Position numbers and translations under genes: made by a program. Source: Natronolimnohabitans sp. A-GB9 (lineage in GTDB: Archaea; Halobacteriota; Halobacteria; Halobacteriales; Natrialbaceae). Taken from it: 64,000 nt of DNA. Positions within the stretch are counted from its first letter, which is position 1; the number at the start of each line of letters is the position of its first letter. This document shows positions 53,188 through 63,150 of the stretch, piece after piece. The stretch spans positions 410,567 through 474,566 of the forward strand of contig NZ_JAVDDV010000002.1 of assembly GCF_030848565.1 (NCBI RefSeq). The letters run 5' to 3'. The notes under the pieces are model-generated. The model did no database searches, was not told the origin of the DNA, and saw nothing but the letters and a program-made list of their open reading frames with translations.

Positions 53188-54177
53188 ATGTCTCTCGCCA
53201 AGTTTCTGCTCAGACGAACGCTGCAGGGCCTGCTCGTCATCTGGGGAGTCGTGACGGTAACGTTTGGCATTCGTGTCGTCGCGCCGGGCGATCCGGTCGC
53301 GGTCATCCTCGGCCCCGGCGCCTCGGAGACACTCCAGGAACAGGTCAGGGAGGATCTGGGGCTGAACGAACCGTTGTACGTACAGTACGTCGACTATCTC
53401 CAGGGGCTGGTCGTCGGTGACTTAGGCTACTCCTACCAGTCCAGACGGGAAGTGGAGATCATGGTCGTAGAGCGAGTGCCGGCGACGCTGGAACTGGCAC
53501 TCGCCGCGACGGTCGTCGCCATCGTCATCGCGATCCCGCTTGGCGTCGTCAGCGCGACCAGACGCAACGAGCCGGCCGACTACGGGGCGACGACGTTCTC
53601 GCTGGTCGGCATCAGCACGCCGAACTTCTGGCTCGGGATCATGCTCATCCTGTTGTTCGCGGTTCAGTGGGGGATCTTCCCGAGCAGCGGCCGGTCCGTG
53701 GGACTCGGCGAAGCGGTCGTCTCGCTGGTGACGACGGGCCACGCGAACGATCTCCTCGCGTGGGCCCGCCACATCGTCTTGCCGGCGATCACGCTGGGGA
53801 CGTTTTTCACCGCGTTGATCACCCGACTGACCCGCAGCGGCATGGTCGACGAACTCGGCAAACCGTACGTGACGGCGGCCGAAGCGAAGGGACTCCCGGG
53901 CGTGTTGATCCGGTACAAACACGTCCTCAAGAACACGATGATCCCGATCGTCACCGTCCTCGGACTACAACTCGGGACCCTCATCGGCGGCGCAGTGATC
54001 ACCGAGGAGGTGTTCAACTGGCCCGGCCTCGGATCGCGGCTCATCAGTTCGATCCGCTCGGACGACTGGCCGCTCACACAGGGGATCCTCATCTTCATCG
54101 CCGTCAGTTTCGTCCTCATCAACATCGTCGTCGACACGATCTACGCCGCTCTCAACCCGCAGGTGACCGCCGAATGA
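53188..54177 (+). CDS. dppB: Peptide ABC transporter permease DppB-type
   Basis: 329 residues with six predicted membrane helices. N-terminal MSLAKFLLRRTLQGLLVIWG and APGDPVAVILGPGASETLQE are typical of DppB/OppB; the EAA loop occurs as VTAAEAKGLPGVLIRYKHVL (~230), and the end INIVVDTIYAALNPQV is conserved. Forms the membrane channel with DppC. Confidence 0.94.
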   Translation: MSLAKFLLRRTLQGLLVIWGVVTVTFGIRVVAPGDPVAVILGPGASETLQEQVREDLGLNEPLYVQYVDYLQGLVVGDLGYSYQSRREVEIMVVERVPATLELALAATVVAIVIAIPLGVVSATRRNEPADYGATTFSLVGISTPNFWLGIMLILLFAVQWGIFPSSGRSVGLGEAVVSLVTTGHANDLLAWARHIVLPAITLGTFFTALITRLTRSGMVDELGKPYVTAAEAKGLPGVLIRYKHVLKNTMIPIVTVLGLQLGTLIGGAVITEEVFNWPGLGSRLISSIRSDDWPLTQGILIFIAVSFVLINIVVDTIYAALNPQVTAE

Positions 54178-55184
54178 TCTCCAACCGGCTTCGCTCGAGC
54201 CTGAAACGCGAGTTCCGCGAGAGCCTGCTGGCCAAACTCGGCCTCACGATCATGATCGCGATCCTGCTGCTTGCGCTTTTCGCCCCCGTGTTGGCGACCC
54301 ACGATCCGACCACGACGGGGCACTACGACGAGGAGGGGAGCCCGTATCCACCCTGGGGCGTGAGCCACGAGACCCACACCTGGGAGGAGGGCGAGGACGG
54401 CCGTGAACAGGTCGCCCACACCGTCGAACCGAGCGAGGACCACTACCTCGGCACCAACAACCTCGGACAGGACGTCTACTCGAGGGTCCTCTTTGGCGCG
54501 CGGACGTCGCTCATGGTCGGGATCCTCGGAGCCGGGATCGCAGCCGCGTTCGGCGTTCCATTCGGCCTCGTCGCCGGCTACTACGGCGGCCGGATCGACG
54601 ACTCGCTGATGCGCGTCGCGGACATGATGCTCGCGTTCCCGTCGCTCGTCCTCGCGGTGGCGTTGATCGGCGTCTTCGGACGCGGCGAGATCGCGATTCC
54701 GGACCCGATCGTCAGAGCCGGCCTCGTCGACGGGATGCCCGAGTCGGCGGTGTTGCCCGGCACCGTCACCCTCGTCGTCGCGCTCGTCAACTGGGTCTGG
54801 TTCGCCCGGGTCGCCAGAGGCGAGGCACTCGCGGTTAGAAGCGAGGCGTACGTCAAAGCCGCCCGGAGCATGGGAGCCAGCGATCTGACGATCATCAGAA
54901 AACACGTCCTCCCGAACAGCGTCACGCCGATCATCGTCCTCGCGACGATCCAGGTTGCGGCGATCATCCTGCTCGAGGCTTCGCTTGCGTACCTTGGCTT
55001 TTCGGGGACGACGCTGTCGTGGGGGTACGACATCTACCAGGGCGAAGACTACCTGCGGACGGCCTGGTGGATCTCGACGATTCCGGGCATCGCGATCGTA
55101 CTGGCGGTGATCAGCATCAACCTGCTCGGCGACTGGTTGCGGGACTCCCTCGACCCGAACATCGAGGGCGAAGGAGGTGTCTAA
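54174..55184 (+). CDS. dppC: Peptide ABC transporter permease DppC-type
   Basis: 336 residues, ATG overlapping the dppB stop (ATGA). First helix LGLTIMIAILLLALFAPVLA, an extracytoplasmic loop with HYLGTNNLGQDVYSRVLFGA, and the EAA loop VKAARSMGASDLTIIRKHVL (~230) coupling to the ATPases. Ends LLGDWLRDSLDPNIEGEG, as usual for DppC. Confidence 0.94.
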   Translation: MISNRLRSSLKREFRESLLAKLGLTIMIAILLLALFAPVLATHDPTTTGHYDEEGSPYPPWGVSHETHTWEEGEDGREQVAHTVEPSEDHYLGTNNLGQDVYSRVLFGARTSLMVGILGAGIAAAFGVPFGLVAGYYGGRIDDSLMRVADMMLAFPSLVLAVALIGVFGRGEIAIPDPIVRAGLVDGMPESAVLPGTVTLVVALVNWVWFARVARGEALAVRSEAYVKAARSMGASDLTIIRKHVLPNSVTPIIVLATIQVAAIILLEASLAYLGFSGTTLSWGYDIYQGEDYLRTAWWISTIPGIAIVLAVISINLLGDWLRDSLDPNIEGEGGV

Positions 55185-55185
55185 C

Positions 55186-56469
55186 GTGACCGAACCGATA
55201 CTCGAGGTGAACGGACTGTCGACGCGATTCTTCACGGAAGAGGGACAGATAAACGCCGTCTCGGAGTTGGATCTCCGGATCGACCGGGGTGAAGTGTTCG
55301 GTATCGTCGGCGAGAGTGGCTCCGGAAAGTCGGTGACCGCCCGTTCGATCGTGGATCTGATCGAGTCGCCAGGACGGATCACCGACGGCGAGATCCGCTA
55401 TCGAAACGCTGACCTCGCCGAGGCAGTCCGCGACGACCACCCCGCGGCCGTCGACGGCGACGCGGTCGATCTCCGGCAACTTCCCGAGTCGGTCCGGCGG
55501 TCGCTCCGGGGCACCGAGTTCAGTATGATCTTCCAGGACCCCGAGAGCAGCTTCAACCCCAGCCTGACGGTCGGCGAACAGCTCGCGGAGGCCGTCGAAG
55601 TCCAGCGGCGGGCGACGGCGACCCCTCGCTCGACGAGGGCACGCACTCGCGGCGACGAGTACTCGCTGACGTCGTACGCGCTCTCGACGCTTCTTCCCTC
55701 GAAGCAGTACGTTACTGAGGACAGCCGCGATCGTGCGGTCGAACTCCTCGAACTCGTCGGCATCCCCGACCCCGTCGAACGGGCCGACGAGTATCCCCAC
55801 GAGTACTCCGGCGGAATGCTCCAGCGAGCGATGATCGCCCAGGCGCTTGCCGGCGAGCCGGACGTGTTGGTCGCCGACGAGCCCACGACGGCACTGGACG
55901 TGACGATCCAGGCTCAGATCCTCGATCTCCTCGACGAGCTCCAGGCCGAGACCGGAATGACGATCCTGCTGATCACGCACAACCTCGGCGTCGTCGCCCG
56001 GATGTGTGACCGAGTCGGCGTCATGTACGCCGGTGAGATCGTCGAACGGGGCACGATCGAGGACGTCTTCGACCATCACGTCCATCCCTACACCGAGGGG
56101 CTGCTCGGCTCGATCCCCGACCTCGAGGGCGCGGCCGGCCGGCTCGAGCCGATCCCGGGAAACGTCCCAAGTCTGCTCGACGAAGCGATGGACGACCGGT
56201 GTTACTTCGCCGATCGGTGTCCGAAGGCCATGGCGGCGTGTCTCGAGCATCCACCGGAGTTCGACGCCGCGGGCAGCGACGATCATGCGGCCCGGTGTGT
56301 CCTCGCCGAGAGAAGCTACGGCGAGTCACGGGCGTTGCCCGACGAGTACTTCGGCGAGACGGAACGTGTCGCCGCCGACAAGCACGCCGATCCCGATCGG
56401 ACGGAAACGGACGTCCAACCGGACCGTGCGGAGCCGCCAGTCGACGACGCCGGAGGTGACCGCCGATGA
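55186..56469 (+). CDS. dppD: Peptide ABC transporter ATP-binding protein DppD-type
   Basis: 427 residues from a GTG that follows GGAGG by eight bases; another GTG nine bases upstream overlaps that ribosome-binding site and is less likely. Walker A GESGSGKS (~40), an unusual ~60-residue insertion after the Q-loop [14 protein letters not shown] ([15 protein letters not shown] and beyond), signature [17 protein letters not shown], and Walker B VLVADEPT. The C-terminal cysteines ([14 protein letters not shown]) fit the Fe-S-binding extension of OppD/DppD. A low-complexity acidic tail ends the protein. Confidence 0.93.
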   Translation: MTEPILEVNGLSTRFFTEEGQINAVSELDLRIDRGEVFGIVGESGSGKSVTARSIVDLIESPGRITDGEIRYRNADLAEAVRDDHPAAVDGDAVDLRQLPESVRRSLRGTEFSMIFQDPESSFNPSLTVGEQLAEAVEVQRRATATPRSTRARTRGDEYSLTSYALSTLLPSKQYVTEDSRDRAVELLELVGIPDPVERADEYPHEYSGGMLQRAMIAQALAGEPDVLVADEPTTALDVTIQAQILDLLDELQAETGMTILLITHNLGVVARMCDRVGVMYAGEIVERGTIEDVFDHHVHPYTEGLLGSIPDLEGAAGRLEPIPGNVPSLLDEAMDDRCYFADRCPKAMAACLEHPPEFDAAGSDDHAARCVLAERSYGESRALPDEYFGETERVAADKHADPDRTETDVQPDRAEPPVDDAGGDRR

Positions 56470-57800
56470 GCACCGAGCGATCGAACCAGCCACTCGTCCG
56501 CGTCGACGACCTGCAGAAGTACTTCTGGGAGAACGACTCGCTGTTCGATCGCCTGCTGGGCGAGGACCCGGTTCCCGTCCGTGCCGTCGACGGCGTGAGC
56601 CTCGAGATCTACGAGGGGGAGACGCTGGGACTGGTCGGCGAGTCGGGCTGTGGAAAGTCGACCGCCGGCGAGACACTGCTTCGCCTCCAGGAGCCGACCG
56701 ACGGCCGGATCGTGTTCGACGGCGAGACCGTCTCCGAACTCGAGGGCGACGACCTCGACGCGTTCCGTCGGCGGGCCCAGATCGTCTTCCAGGACCCCTT
56801 TTCCAGTCTCGATCCGCGGATGACGGTCGGCGAAATCGTCAGACAGCCCCTCGACATCCACGCCGTCGGGGGAAAAGACGACCGACGCAAACGCGTCCGG
56901 AACCTCATCGAGCGCGTCGGACTCTCGGCCGACCAGCTCGATCGCTACCCCCACGAGTTCTCGGGCGGACAACGACAGCGGATCGGTATCGCCCGTGCGC
57001 TGGCGTTGGAACCCGACTTTCTCGTGCTCGACGAGCCGACATCGGCACTCGACGTCTCGGTCCAGGCCCAGGTGTTGAACTTACTCGACGACCTGCAAGA
57101 CGAGTTCGAACTCACCTACCTTCTGATCAGTCACGATCTCTCCGTGATCCGTCACGTCTGTGACCGCGTGGCCGTGATGTATCTGGGCGAGATCGTCGAG
57201 GTCGGCCCCGTCGACGACCTCTTCGAGTCCCCGAAACACCCCTACACGCAGGCGCTGCTCGAGAGCGTCCCCCGGGCCTCGACCGACGAACGCGAGCGCG
57301 ATCGGGAGACACTCGCCGGCGACGTCCCCTCGCCGCGGGACCCGCCGAGTGGCTGTCGGTTCCGGACCAGGTGTCCGATGGTGATCCCGCCGGAAAACCT
57401 CGAGATCGACCAGGAGACCTACCGGGAACTGATGACGCTTCGCGAACGGATCGAACGCCGGGACGTCTCGCTCGAGTCGGTCGGCGACGACGGGAGATTC
57501 GACGTCGCGGACGGCGCCGTCCAGTCCGCGGATGTCCCCGAGTTCGTCGCCACGCTGAAATCGCGACTGCTCGACGAACCGCTTCCCGAGCCCCACGACG
57601 AGATCGTCACCGATGCGCTCACCGAGCTAGCGGCCGGCGACTGGGACGGCGCTGTGACCCAACTGCGCGAGACCTACGAGAGCGTCTGTGAACGCGAGGA
57701 TCCCGAACTCGGGAACGGAACGCACCTCGTCGCCTGCCATCTCCATGGAGTGGCCCGAGACCGACTCGAGCGACGAGACGACAACGCCACGAATTCATGA
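56466..57800 (+). CDS. dppF: Peptide ABC transporter ATP-binding protein DppF-type with C-terminal extension
   Basis: 444 residues, ATG overlapping dppD. Walker A GESGCGKS (~60), Q-loop [14 protein letters not shown], signature [17 protein letters not shown], and Walker [15 protein letters not shown]. The Cys motif [11 protein letters not shown] lies near residue 300. About 125 further residues form a helical extension ([40 protein letters not shown]) seen in haloarchaeal DppF. Last gene of the transporter operon. Confidence 0.94.
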   Translation: MSTERSNQPLVRVDDLQKYFWENDSLFDRLLGEDPVPVRAVDGVSLEIYEGETLGLVGESGCGKSTAGETLLRLQEPTDGRIVFDGETVSELEGDDLDAFRRRAQIVFQDPFSSLDPRMTVGEIVRQPLDIHAVGGKDDRRKRVRNLIERVGLSADQLDRYPHEFSGGQRQRIGIARALALEPDFLVLDEPTSALDVSVQAQVLNLLDDLQDEFELTYLLISHDLSVIRHVCDRVAVMYLGEIVEVGPVDDLFESPKHPYTQALLESVPRASTDERERDRETLAGDVPSPRDPPSGCRFRTRCPMVIPPENLEIDQETYRELMTLRERIERRDVSLESVGDDGRFDVADGAVQSADVPEFVATLKSRLLDEPLPEPHDEIVTDALTELAAGDWDGAVTQLRETYESVCEREDPELGNGTHLVACHLHGVARDRLERRDDNATNS

Positions 57801-57929
57801 ATCGGTGGTATGACCGTCTCTGCACCTCGTATCGTAGGAAATCGTCCTGCTCGAGTAGCGACTGTTCAGTTGAGCCGGCCTATCTGTGTTGGCAGCAGGG
57901 GTAATACCGGCAGGGGCCTTGGCAGAGAT

Positions 57930-58295
57930 ATGAACGACGCGACCGCTACCCGGATGGAGGCTGCCTGCTCCCTGCTCGCCGAGTCCCAGCGTCGATACCT
58001 GCTCTACCAGCTGGCGGAACGCGGCGGTGGAAACGTCGAAGACCTCGTCACCGAGATCGCTGCCTGGGAACGCGACGTACGGCCCGACCAGGTCGACAAG
58101 GAGATCAGACAGCAGATCTACGTCTCGCTGGTCCACAACCACCTCCCGCGGCTCGCGGACTACGGCATCATCGACTACGACCTGCGAAGCGGCGACATCG
58201 TCCTTGACGACGGGTTCGAGGACATCAAGCCGCTGCTCGAGCAGTTCAGACAGACCGAGGAGGACCCCGAACTCCGCCAGCTCTCCTCGCTCTAA
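57930..58295 (+). CDS. DUF7344-like winged-helix protein
   Basis: 121 residues from MNDATATRMEAACSLLAESQ. The pattern ESQRRYLLYQLAERGGGNVE, then VSLVHNHLPRLADYGIIDYD, is the compact winged-helix domain common in haloarchaea, where a helix-rich start predicts DNA binding. The end (LLEQFRQTEEDPELRQLSSL) is helical. Possible transcription regulator; target unknown. The dpp operon ends 129 bases upstream on the same strand. Upstream in-frame residues lack the family pattern. Confidence 0.75.
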   Translation: MNDATATRMEAACSLLAESQRRYLLYQLAERGGGNVEDLVTEIAAWERDVRPDQVDKEIRQQIYVSLVHNHLPRLADYGIIDYDLRSGDIVLDDGFEDIKPLLEQFRQTEEDPELRQLSSL

Positions 58296-58434
58296 AGACG
58301 ACCGACCGCCATCGTCCGTTCGATCGGTCGAATGCCCCATCAGCGCCCCCGTGGAGCACCAGTAGCGGCCCCGCTTTCGCTTTCGCTTTCGTCTCGTAAC
58401 CGCGATCGCCACCATGCTACGTCGGTGACCGCCC

Positions 58435-58740
58435 TCACTCGCGTCGGTGGGCGTGTCCGACGTACAGCGCGCCGAGGTGGACCCCGAGTACGCCCAGAAA
58501 GACGCCGAACTCGAGCGACGACGACAGGCCATTGGCGAGGACCGGGAGATACACTACCGACAGAACGATCGCACCCCAGAATCCGGCCTTGCGGATCGGT
58601 TTCGCGAGCGTCGGCGCGACGGTCTCGAGTACGAGTTCGTCGTTCGGGTCGTTATCGTCCTGTTCCTCGACCGCTTTACGGGACGTGTCGCCGTGCTGGT
58701 CACCGGCCGCCCGATCACCAGCGGTAGAAGATTTCGACAT
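58435..58740 (-). CDS. Small membrane protein
   Basis: 101 residues from MSKSSTAGDRAAGDQHGDTS. A hydrophilic, charged N-terminal half is followed by two hydrophobic helices (GAIVLSVVYLPVLANGLSSS and FGVFLGVLGVHLGALYVGHA) and a short HRRE tail. Families of this type are common and uncharacterised in haloarchaea. A TATA-like CCCATATATG lies ~40 bases upstream on the minus strand. Confidence 0.65.
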   Translation of the reverse strand: MSKSSTAGDRAAGDQHGDTSRKAVEEQDDNDPNDELVLETVAPTLAKPIRKAGFWGAIVLSVVYLPVLANGLSSSLEFGVFLGVLGVHLGALYVGHAHRRE

Positions 58741-59160
58741 CGGCCTTGGATACATCTCATCTAGCTGACTGCTGGCACATATATGGGTGCGAGCGTTTCA
58801 CACAGATGTGACCGCTTATGGAATCGAAGGTCGTGCCGAACCGAGTAATCACGGGTTCCACGGGCGCTTTCGGTCGATCGGGAGATCGACCATCCTCGAG
58901 GCACGAGCGGCCCAATCGAAATATACTGCGTTTAGTCGCCGCTTACGACCCGTTCGTCTCACAGAACGGTAACGAAACTGTGTCGACGTCGGAACCCATC
59001 GCGATCGGTTCACAGTATGGACTCGTATCGACTCGAGCCGTCGAAATAGCCGCCGAAAACTGGAGATCGCGATCGTCGAGGTGTTCGGACTGCTGTCCCG
59101 ATCGTCCGCCGATCGCCACACGGGGTCGGCAACCGACGGAACGTGACGACAGCAGACCGA
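58741..59160. other. Intergenic region, no gene seen
   Basis: Contains the minus-strand TATA-like box near 58775-58785 for the small membrane protein. Open frames on both strands here have uncharacteristic composition (Arg/Ser-rich) and no recognisable motif. Confidence 0.6.
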
Positions 59161-61389
59161 TTACTGGAAGCCGATCCGACTGTCGCGTCGACCCGTCGGT
59201 CCTGGACCCGCCGAGCCGCCCTGGAACTCCTCTTCGATCTGTTCGTAGTAGTCTAAGATGTCGTCGGTGATCGTCGGCCGGACGTTCTCCATCGCCTGGC
59301 GGAAGTGACGCATCTCGACGACGTCGGCCGTCTCGTCCTCACGCAGCGCCTCGATGGCTGCCTCCCGGGCGATCGACTCGAGGTCGCTGCCGACGTAGCC
59401 GTCGGTGATCTCGGCGATCTCCCGCAGGGTGACGTCCGCGGCCAGCGGGGTGTCCTGGGTGTGGATATCGAGGATGCGTTCGCGCCCGTCGACGTCGGGT
59501 TCGCCGATCATGACCAGCCGGTCGAACCGCCCCGACCGCAGCAGTGCGGGGTCGATCATGTCGGGCCGGTTGGTCGCGCCGATGACCATCACGTTCTCCA
59601 TCTCCTCTAAGCCGTCGAGTTCGGTCAGCAGCTGGTTGACGACTCGTTCGGAGACGTTCGAGCCGGTCTCACCGCCCCGGCCGGGTGCGAGCGCGTCGAG
59701 TTCGTCGAAGAAGATCACCGTCGGCGAGACCTGCCGGGCCTTGCGGAAGGTCTGGCGGATGGCCTTCTCCGATTCGCCGACCCACTTCGAGAGGAGTTGC
59801 GGGCCACGCACCGAGATGAAGTTCGCGTTGGTCTCGTTGGCGACGGCTTTCGCCATGAGCGTCTTCCCGGTACCGGGTGGACCGTAGAGCAAGACGCCGG
59901 CCGGTGGATCGATCCCCAGTCGAGCGAACCGCTCGGGGTTGTTCAGCGGCCACTCGACGGACTCCTGGACCTGCTCTTTGGCAGTGTGGAGCCCACCGAC
60001 GTCGTCCCAGGAGATCTTGGGTAACTCGACCAACACCTCCCGCATCGCCGACGGTTCGACCTCGTTTAAGGCGCCACGGAAGTCCTCCCGTTTGACGATC
60101 ATCCGGTCGATCAGGCTCGGCGGGATGTCCTCCTCGTCGAGATCGATCTCGGGTAAGTACCGCCGCAGGGCCTTCATCGCCGCCTCCTTGGTCAGGCTCT
60201 CGATGTCGGCGCCGACGAAACCGTGGGTCTCGTCGGCCAGGTGTGAGAGGTTGACGTCGTCCGAGAGGGGCATCCCACGGGTGTGGATCTGGAGGATCTC
60301 CTCGCGACCCACCTCGTCGGGGACGCCGATCTCGATCTCACGATCGAATCGGCCGGGTCGACGGAGCGCGGGATCGACGCTGTCGACGCGGTTCGTCGCC
60401 GCGATGACGATGACCTGGCCCCGTGCCTCGAGGCCGTCCATCATCGTCAGCAGCTGGGCGACGACCCGGCGTTCGACCTCGCCGGTGACGTCCTCGCGTT
60501 TGGGCGCGATGGAGTCGAGTTCGTCGATGAAGATAATCGACGGGGACTCCTCGCTGGCGTCCTCGAAGATCTCTCGCAGCTGCTGTTCGGACTCACCGTA
60601 GTACTTGGAGATGATCTCCGGCCCCGCGATCGAGAAGAAACTCGCGGAGGTCTCGTTGGCGACGGCCTTCGCGAGCAGCGTCTTCCCGGTGCCGGGCGGC
60701 CCGTGTAAGAGGACACCCTGTGGGGGCTCGATCCCCAGTTTCTTGAAGATCTGGGGATGTTTCATCGGCAACTCGACCATCTCCCGGACGCGCTGGATCT
60801 CGCTTTGGAGCCCGCCGATATCCTCGTAGGTGATGCCCCCGCCGGTCTTCTCGAAGCCGCTTATTGGCTCCTCGCGGAGTTCGACGTCGGTGTCCTCGGT
60901 GATGAGGACGACTCCCTCCGGTTCGGTCTCGACGGCGATCAGCGGGATTGCTTGCCCCGGCGATCGCATGAACGGGTGGTTCGTCGAGGACATGACGGGA
61001 ACGATGTCGCGACCGACGACCGGCCGTTTGAGGATCTGGCGTTTGACCATCCCCGCCGCGTCGGAACCGAACTGGACCGACGCCTCTTCGGGCGGCGCGA
61101 GGGTGAGTTTGTCGGCCTTCGTGGCCTCGGCCTTCCGGATCGTCACTCGCTCACCGATCCCGACATCGGCGTTCTGGCGGGTGAAGCCGTCGATACGGAC
61201 CGTATCCGTGTTCCAGTCTTGGCGATCGGCACGCCAGACCTTCGCAGCGGTGGTGTCCGCGCCTTCGATCTCGATGATGTCGCCCGGACTCAGCTTCAGA
61301 TGCAACAGCGTGTCCGGGTCGAGTCGGGCGATACCACGACCCGAGTCGTTCGGGTACGCCTTCGCAACCTCCAGTTGAACTTCGTTCAT
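59161..61389 (-). CDS. cdc48: Cdc48/VAT-type AAA+ ATPase
   Basis: 742 residues. An N-terminal substrate-binding domain ([20 protein letters not shown]; double-psi barrel, residues 1-~190) precedes two AAA modules. D1: Walker [14 protein letters not shown] (~229), Walker [15 protein letters not shown]2: Walker [14 protein letters not shown] (~500), Walker [14 protein letters not shown], each with an arginine-finger GRFDR motif. It unfolds proteins for the proteasome or for remodelling complexes. The C-terminus is Gly/Pro-rich. Monocistronic. Confidence 0.96.
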   Translation of the reverse strand: MNEVQLEVAKAYPNDSGRGIARLDPDTLLHLKLSPGDIIEIEGADTTAAKVWRADRQDWNTDTVRIDGFTRQNADVGIGERVTIRKAEATKADKLTLAPPEEASVQFGSDAAGMVKRQILKRPVVGRDIVPVMSSTNHPFMRSPGQAIPLIAVETEPEGVVLITEDTDVELREEPISGFEKTGGGITYEDIGGLQSEIQRVREMVELPMKHPQIFKKLGIEPPQGVLLHGPPGTGKTLLAKAVANETSASFFSIAGPEIISKYYGESEQQLREIFEDASEESPSIIFIDELDSIAPKREDVTGEVERRVVAQLLTMMDGLEARGQVIVIAATNRVDSVDPALRRPGRFDREIEIGVPDEVGREEILQIHTRGMPLSDDVNLSHLADETHGFVGADIESLTKEAAMKALRRYLPEIDLDEEDIPPSLIDRMIVKREDFRGALNEVEPSAMREVLVELPKISWDDVGGLHTAKEQVQESVEWPLNNPERFARLGIDPPAGVLLYGPPGTGKTLMAKAVANETNANFISVRGPQLLSKWVGESEKAIRQTFRKARQVSPTVIFFDELDALAPGRGGETGSNVSERVVNQLLTELDGLEEMENVMVIGATNRPDMIDPALLRSGRFDRLVMIGEPDVDGRERILDIHTQDTPLAADVTLREIAEITDGYVGSDLESIAREAAIEALREDETADVVEMRHFRQAMENVRPTITDDILDYYEQIEEEFQGGSAGPGPTGRRDSRIGFQ

Positions 61390-61625
61390 GATTCGGAATG
61401 AACCGCGATATGGATTACTCCGCTACGTGTGCGGATAGTTGTTTTGCTAGCCCAAGTCGTTGCCTGTGCTAGGTGCTACCATATCTAATTGAGGGAGGGA
61501 GATACATAGCTGTACCGGCATCGGTCGGTTTTGGTGGTATCGACACCCGCCGTGTCGATGACACCGTCGATCCTCGAGCGAACCGAGCGGGTGGCTTTTT
61601 GGCCGTGCCAGTCGGTCGACTACGT

Positions 61626-62954
61626 ATGCGTGTCCTCGCGTTCGACGGCCGCATGGGGGCCAGCGGCGACATGATCCTGGCCGCCTTGCTCGACGCCGGC
61701 GCCGACCCCGACGTCCTCGAGGCCGTACCCGACAGTCTCGAGGTGGCGTATCGGATCGACGAGACGGTCGAGTGTGGTATCTCGTCGACGACGGTCGACG
61801 TTTTCCTGACCGACGACGACGCGCCGTCGGACCGCGATGGAGACGGGACCGAGCACACACACGAACACGACCACAGCGGACATCACCACGGTCACGGTCG
61901 CGACCACAGTCACGGACACGAAGACCACGACCACGGCGTCCACGCCGAGGGCCACGGCCCCCACCGCAGCTACCTCGAGGTCCGCGAGATCGTCGCCGAC
62001 ATGGACCTCGAGCCAGCGGTCGAAGACGACGCGCTCGCGATCTTCGCGTTGCTCGGCGAGGCCGAGGCCAGCGTCCACGGTGAGTCCCTCGAGGACGTCC
62101 ACTTCCACGAAGTGGGTGCCGACGACGCGATCGCGGACGTCGTCGGCGCCGCCTTACTGGTCCGCGACCTCGAGCCCGACGAGATCGTCACCACGCCGCT
62201 GTCGACCGGCGGCGGCACCACCTCGATGAGCCACGGGGAGTACCCCGTCCCGACGCCGGCGGTCGTCGAGATCGCCGAACGCGCCGACTGGTCGCTGCGT
62301 GGCGGGCCAGTCGACGCCGAACTGCTGACGCCGACCGGCGCTGCGATCCTGGGTCATTTCGCCGACGGCGTCGAGTCGCTGCCGTCGCTCGACCTCGAGG
62401 CCTCGGGCTACGGCGCCGGCGGCTACGACCTCGACCCTCATCCGAACGTTCTGCGGGTCCTGGTCGGCGACGGCAGTGGACGGGGTGGGCTGGTGAAAGA
62501 CGACATCGCCGTCCTCGAGACGACTCTCGACGACGCCACGCCGGAGGTCCTCGGCGGCCTCCAGGAGCGGCTGGCCAACGCGGGCGCGCGGGACATTTCG
62601 ATTGTACCCGTGACGATGAAGAAGTCCCGACCTGGCCACCTCGTGAAGGTGATCTGCAAGCCGGCCGATCGAGAGCGAGTGGCTCGAGCGCTCGCCGTAG
62701 AGACGGGCACGCTGGGCGTTCGCGATGCGGGGGCGGCCTACCGGTGGATCGCCGAGCGGGAGTTCGAGACGGTGACCCTCGAGGTCGACGGCGAAGTCTA
62801 CGAAGTGCCGGTGAAAATCGCGAGCGATAGCGAGGGCAACGTCTACGACGTCAGCGCGGAGTACGACGACGCGGCGGCCGTCGCAGCCGAAACCGGGCTA
62901 GCGATCAGGGACGTGATCCGACGCGCCGAGGAAGCGCTCGAGTCAGACCAGTGA
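61626..62954 (+). CDS. larC: LarC nickel insertion protein (nickel-pincer cofactor pathway)
   Basis: 442 residues, starting MRVLAFDGRMGASGDMILAA. LarC inserts nickel into the pincer nucleotide of lactate racemase-type enzymes. Conserved blocks: GASGDMILAALLDAG, EDVHFHEVGADDAIADVVGA, STGGGTTSMSHGEYPVPTPA, and ETTLDDATPEVLGGLQERLA. Residues ~76-113 are a His/Asp/Gly insertion with about 17 histidines, probably for metal binding. In some bacteria larC is expressed by frameshift as LarC1/LarC2; here it is one continuous frame. No larB, larE or larA is next to it. Confidence 0.93.
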   Translation: MRVLAFDGRMGASGDMILAALLDAGADPDVLEAVPDSLEVAYRIDETVECGISSTTVDVFLTDDDAPSDRDGDGTEHTHEHDHSGHHHGHGRDHSHGHEDHDHGVHAEGHGPHRSYLEVREIVADMDLEPAVEDDALAIFALLGEAEASVHGESLEDVHFHEVGADDAIADVVGAALLVRDLEPDEIVTTPLSTGGGTTSMSHGEYPVPTPAVVEIAERADWSLRGGPVDAELLTPTGAAILGHFADGVESLPSLDLEASGYGAGGYDLDPHPNVLRVLVGDGSGRGGLVKDDIAVLETTLDDATPEVLGGLQERLANAGARDISIVPVTMKKSRPGHLVKVICKPADRERVARALAVETGTLGVRDAGAAYRWIAEREFETVTLEVDGEVYEVPVKIASDSEGNVYDVSAEYDDAAAVAAETGLAIRDVIRRAEEALESDQ

Positions 62955-63025
62955 ACTGAGCCAGCGGGAAGCGACCGCGGCCGCGGCCGGCACGAAAGGG
63001 AGTAGAGCGTATAAGAGAGTGCTCA

Positions 63026-63132
63026 TACTGTCGGACAGCAGTCAGTGAGACGTCGGTCGCGCGACTGCGGCCGTCCCGCGGGTGACGGCCACGATTTCGC
63101 GACCGATCGTCGAATCGTGTTGTCCGACAGTA
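63026..63132. mobile_element. Inverted-repeat element, family 1, 107 bp
   Basis: TACTGTCGGACAG at the left and TTGTCCGACAGTA at the right; the interior shares CGGTCGCGCGACTG and GGGTGACGGCC with the 16149 copy. TCA on both sides (63023-63025, 63133-63135) is the target duplication. It lies between the convergent larC and the repeat-protein gene. Confidence 0.85.
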
Positions 63133-63150
63133 TCAGTCGCCGTTACCGTT

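Noticed and set aside
58787..59270. Plus-strand frames between the small membrane protein and cdc48
   Set aside because: Arg/Ser-rich with no motifs; part overlaps the 3' end of cdc48 on the other strand.
60757..61401. 214-codon plus-strand frame opposite the N-terminus of Cdc48
   Set aside because: Antisense shadow of a highly conserved gene.
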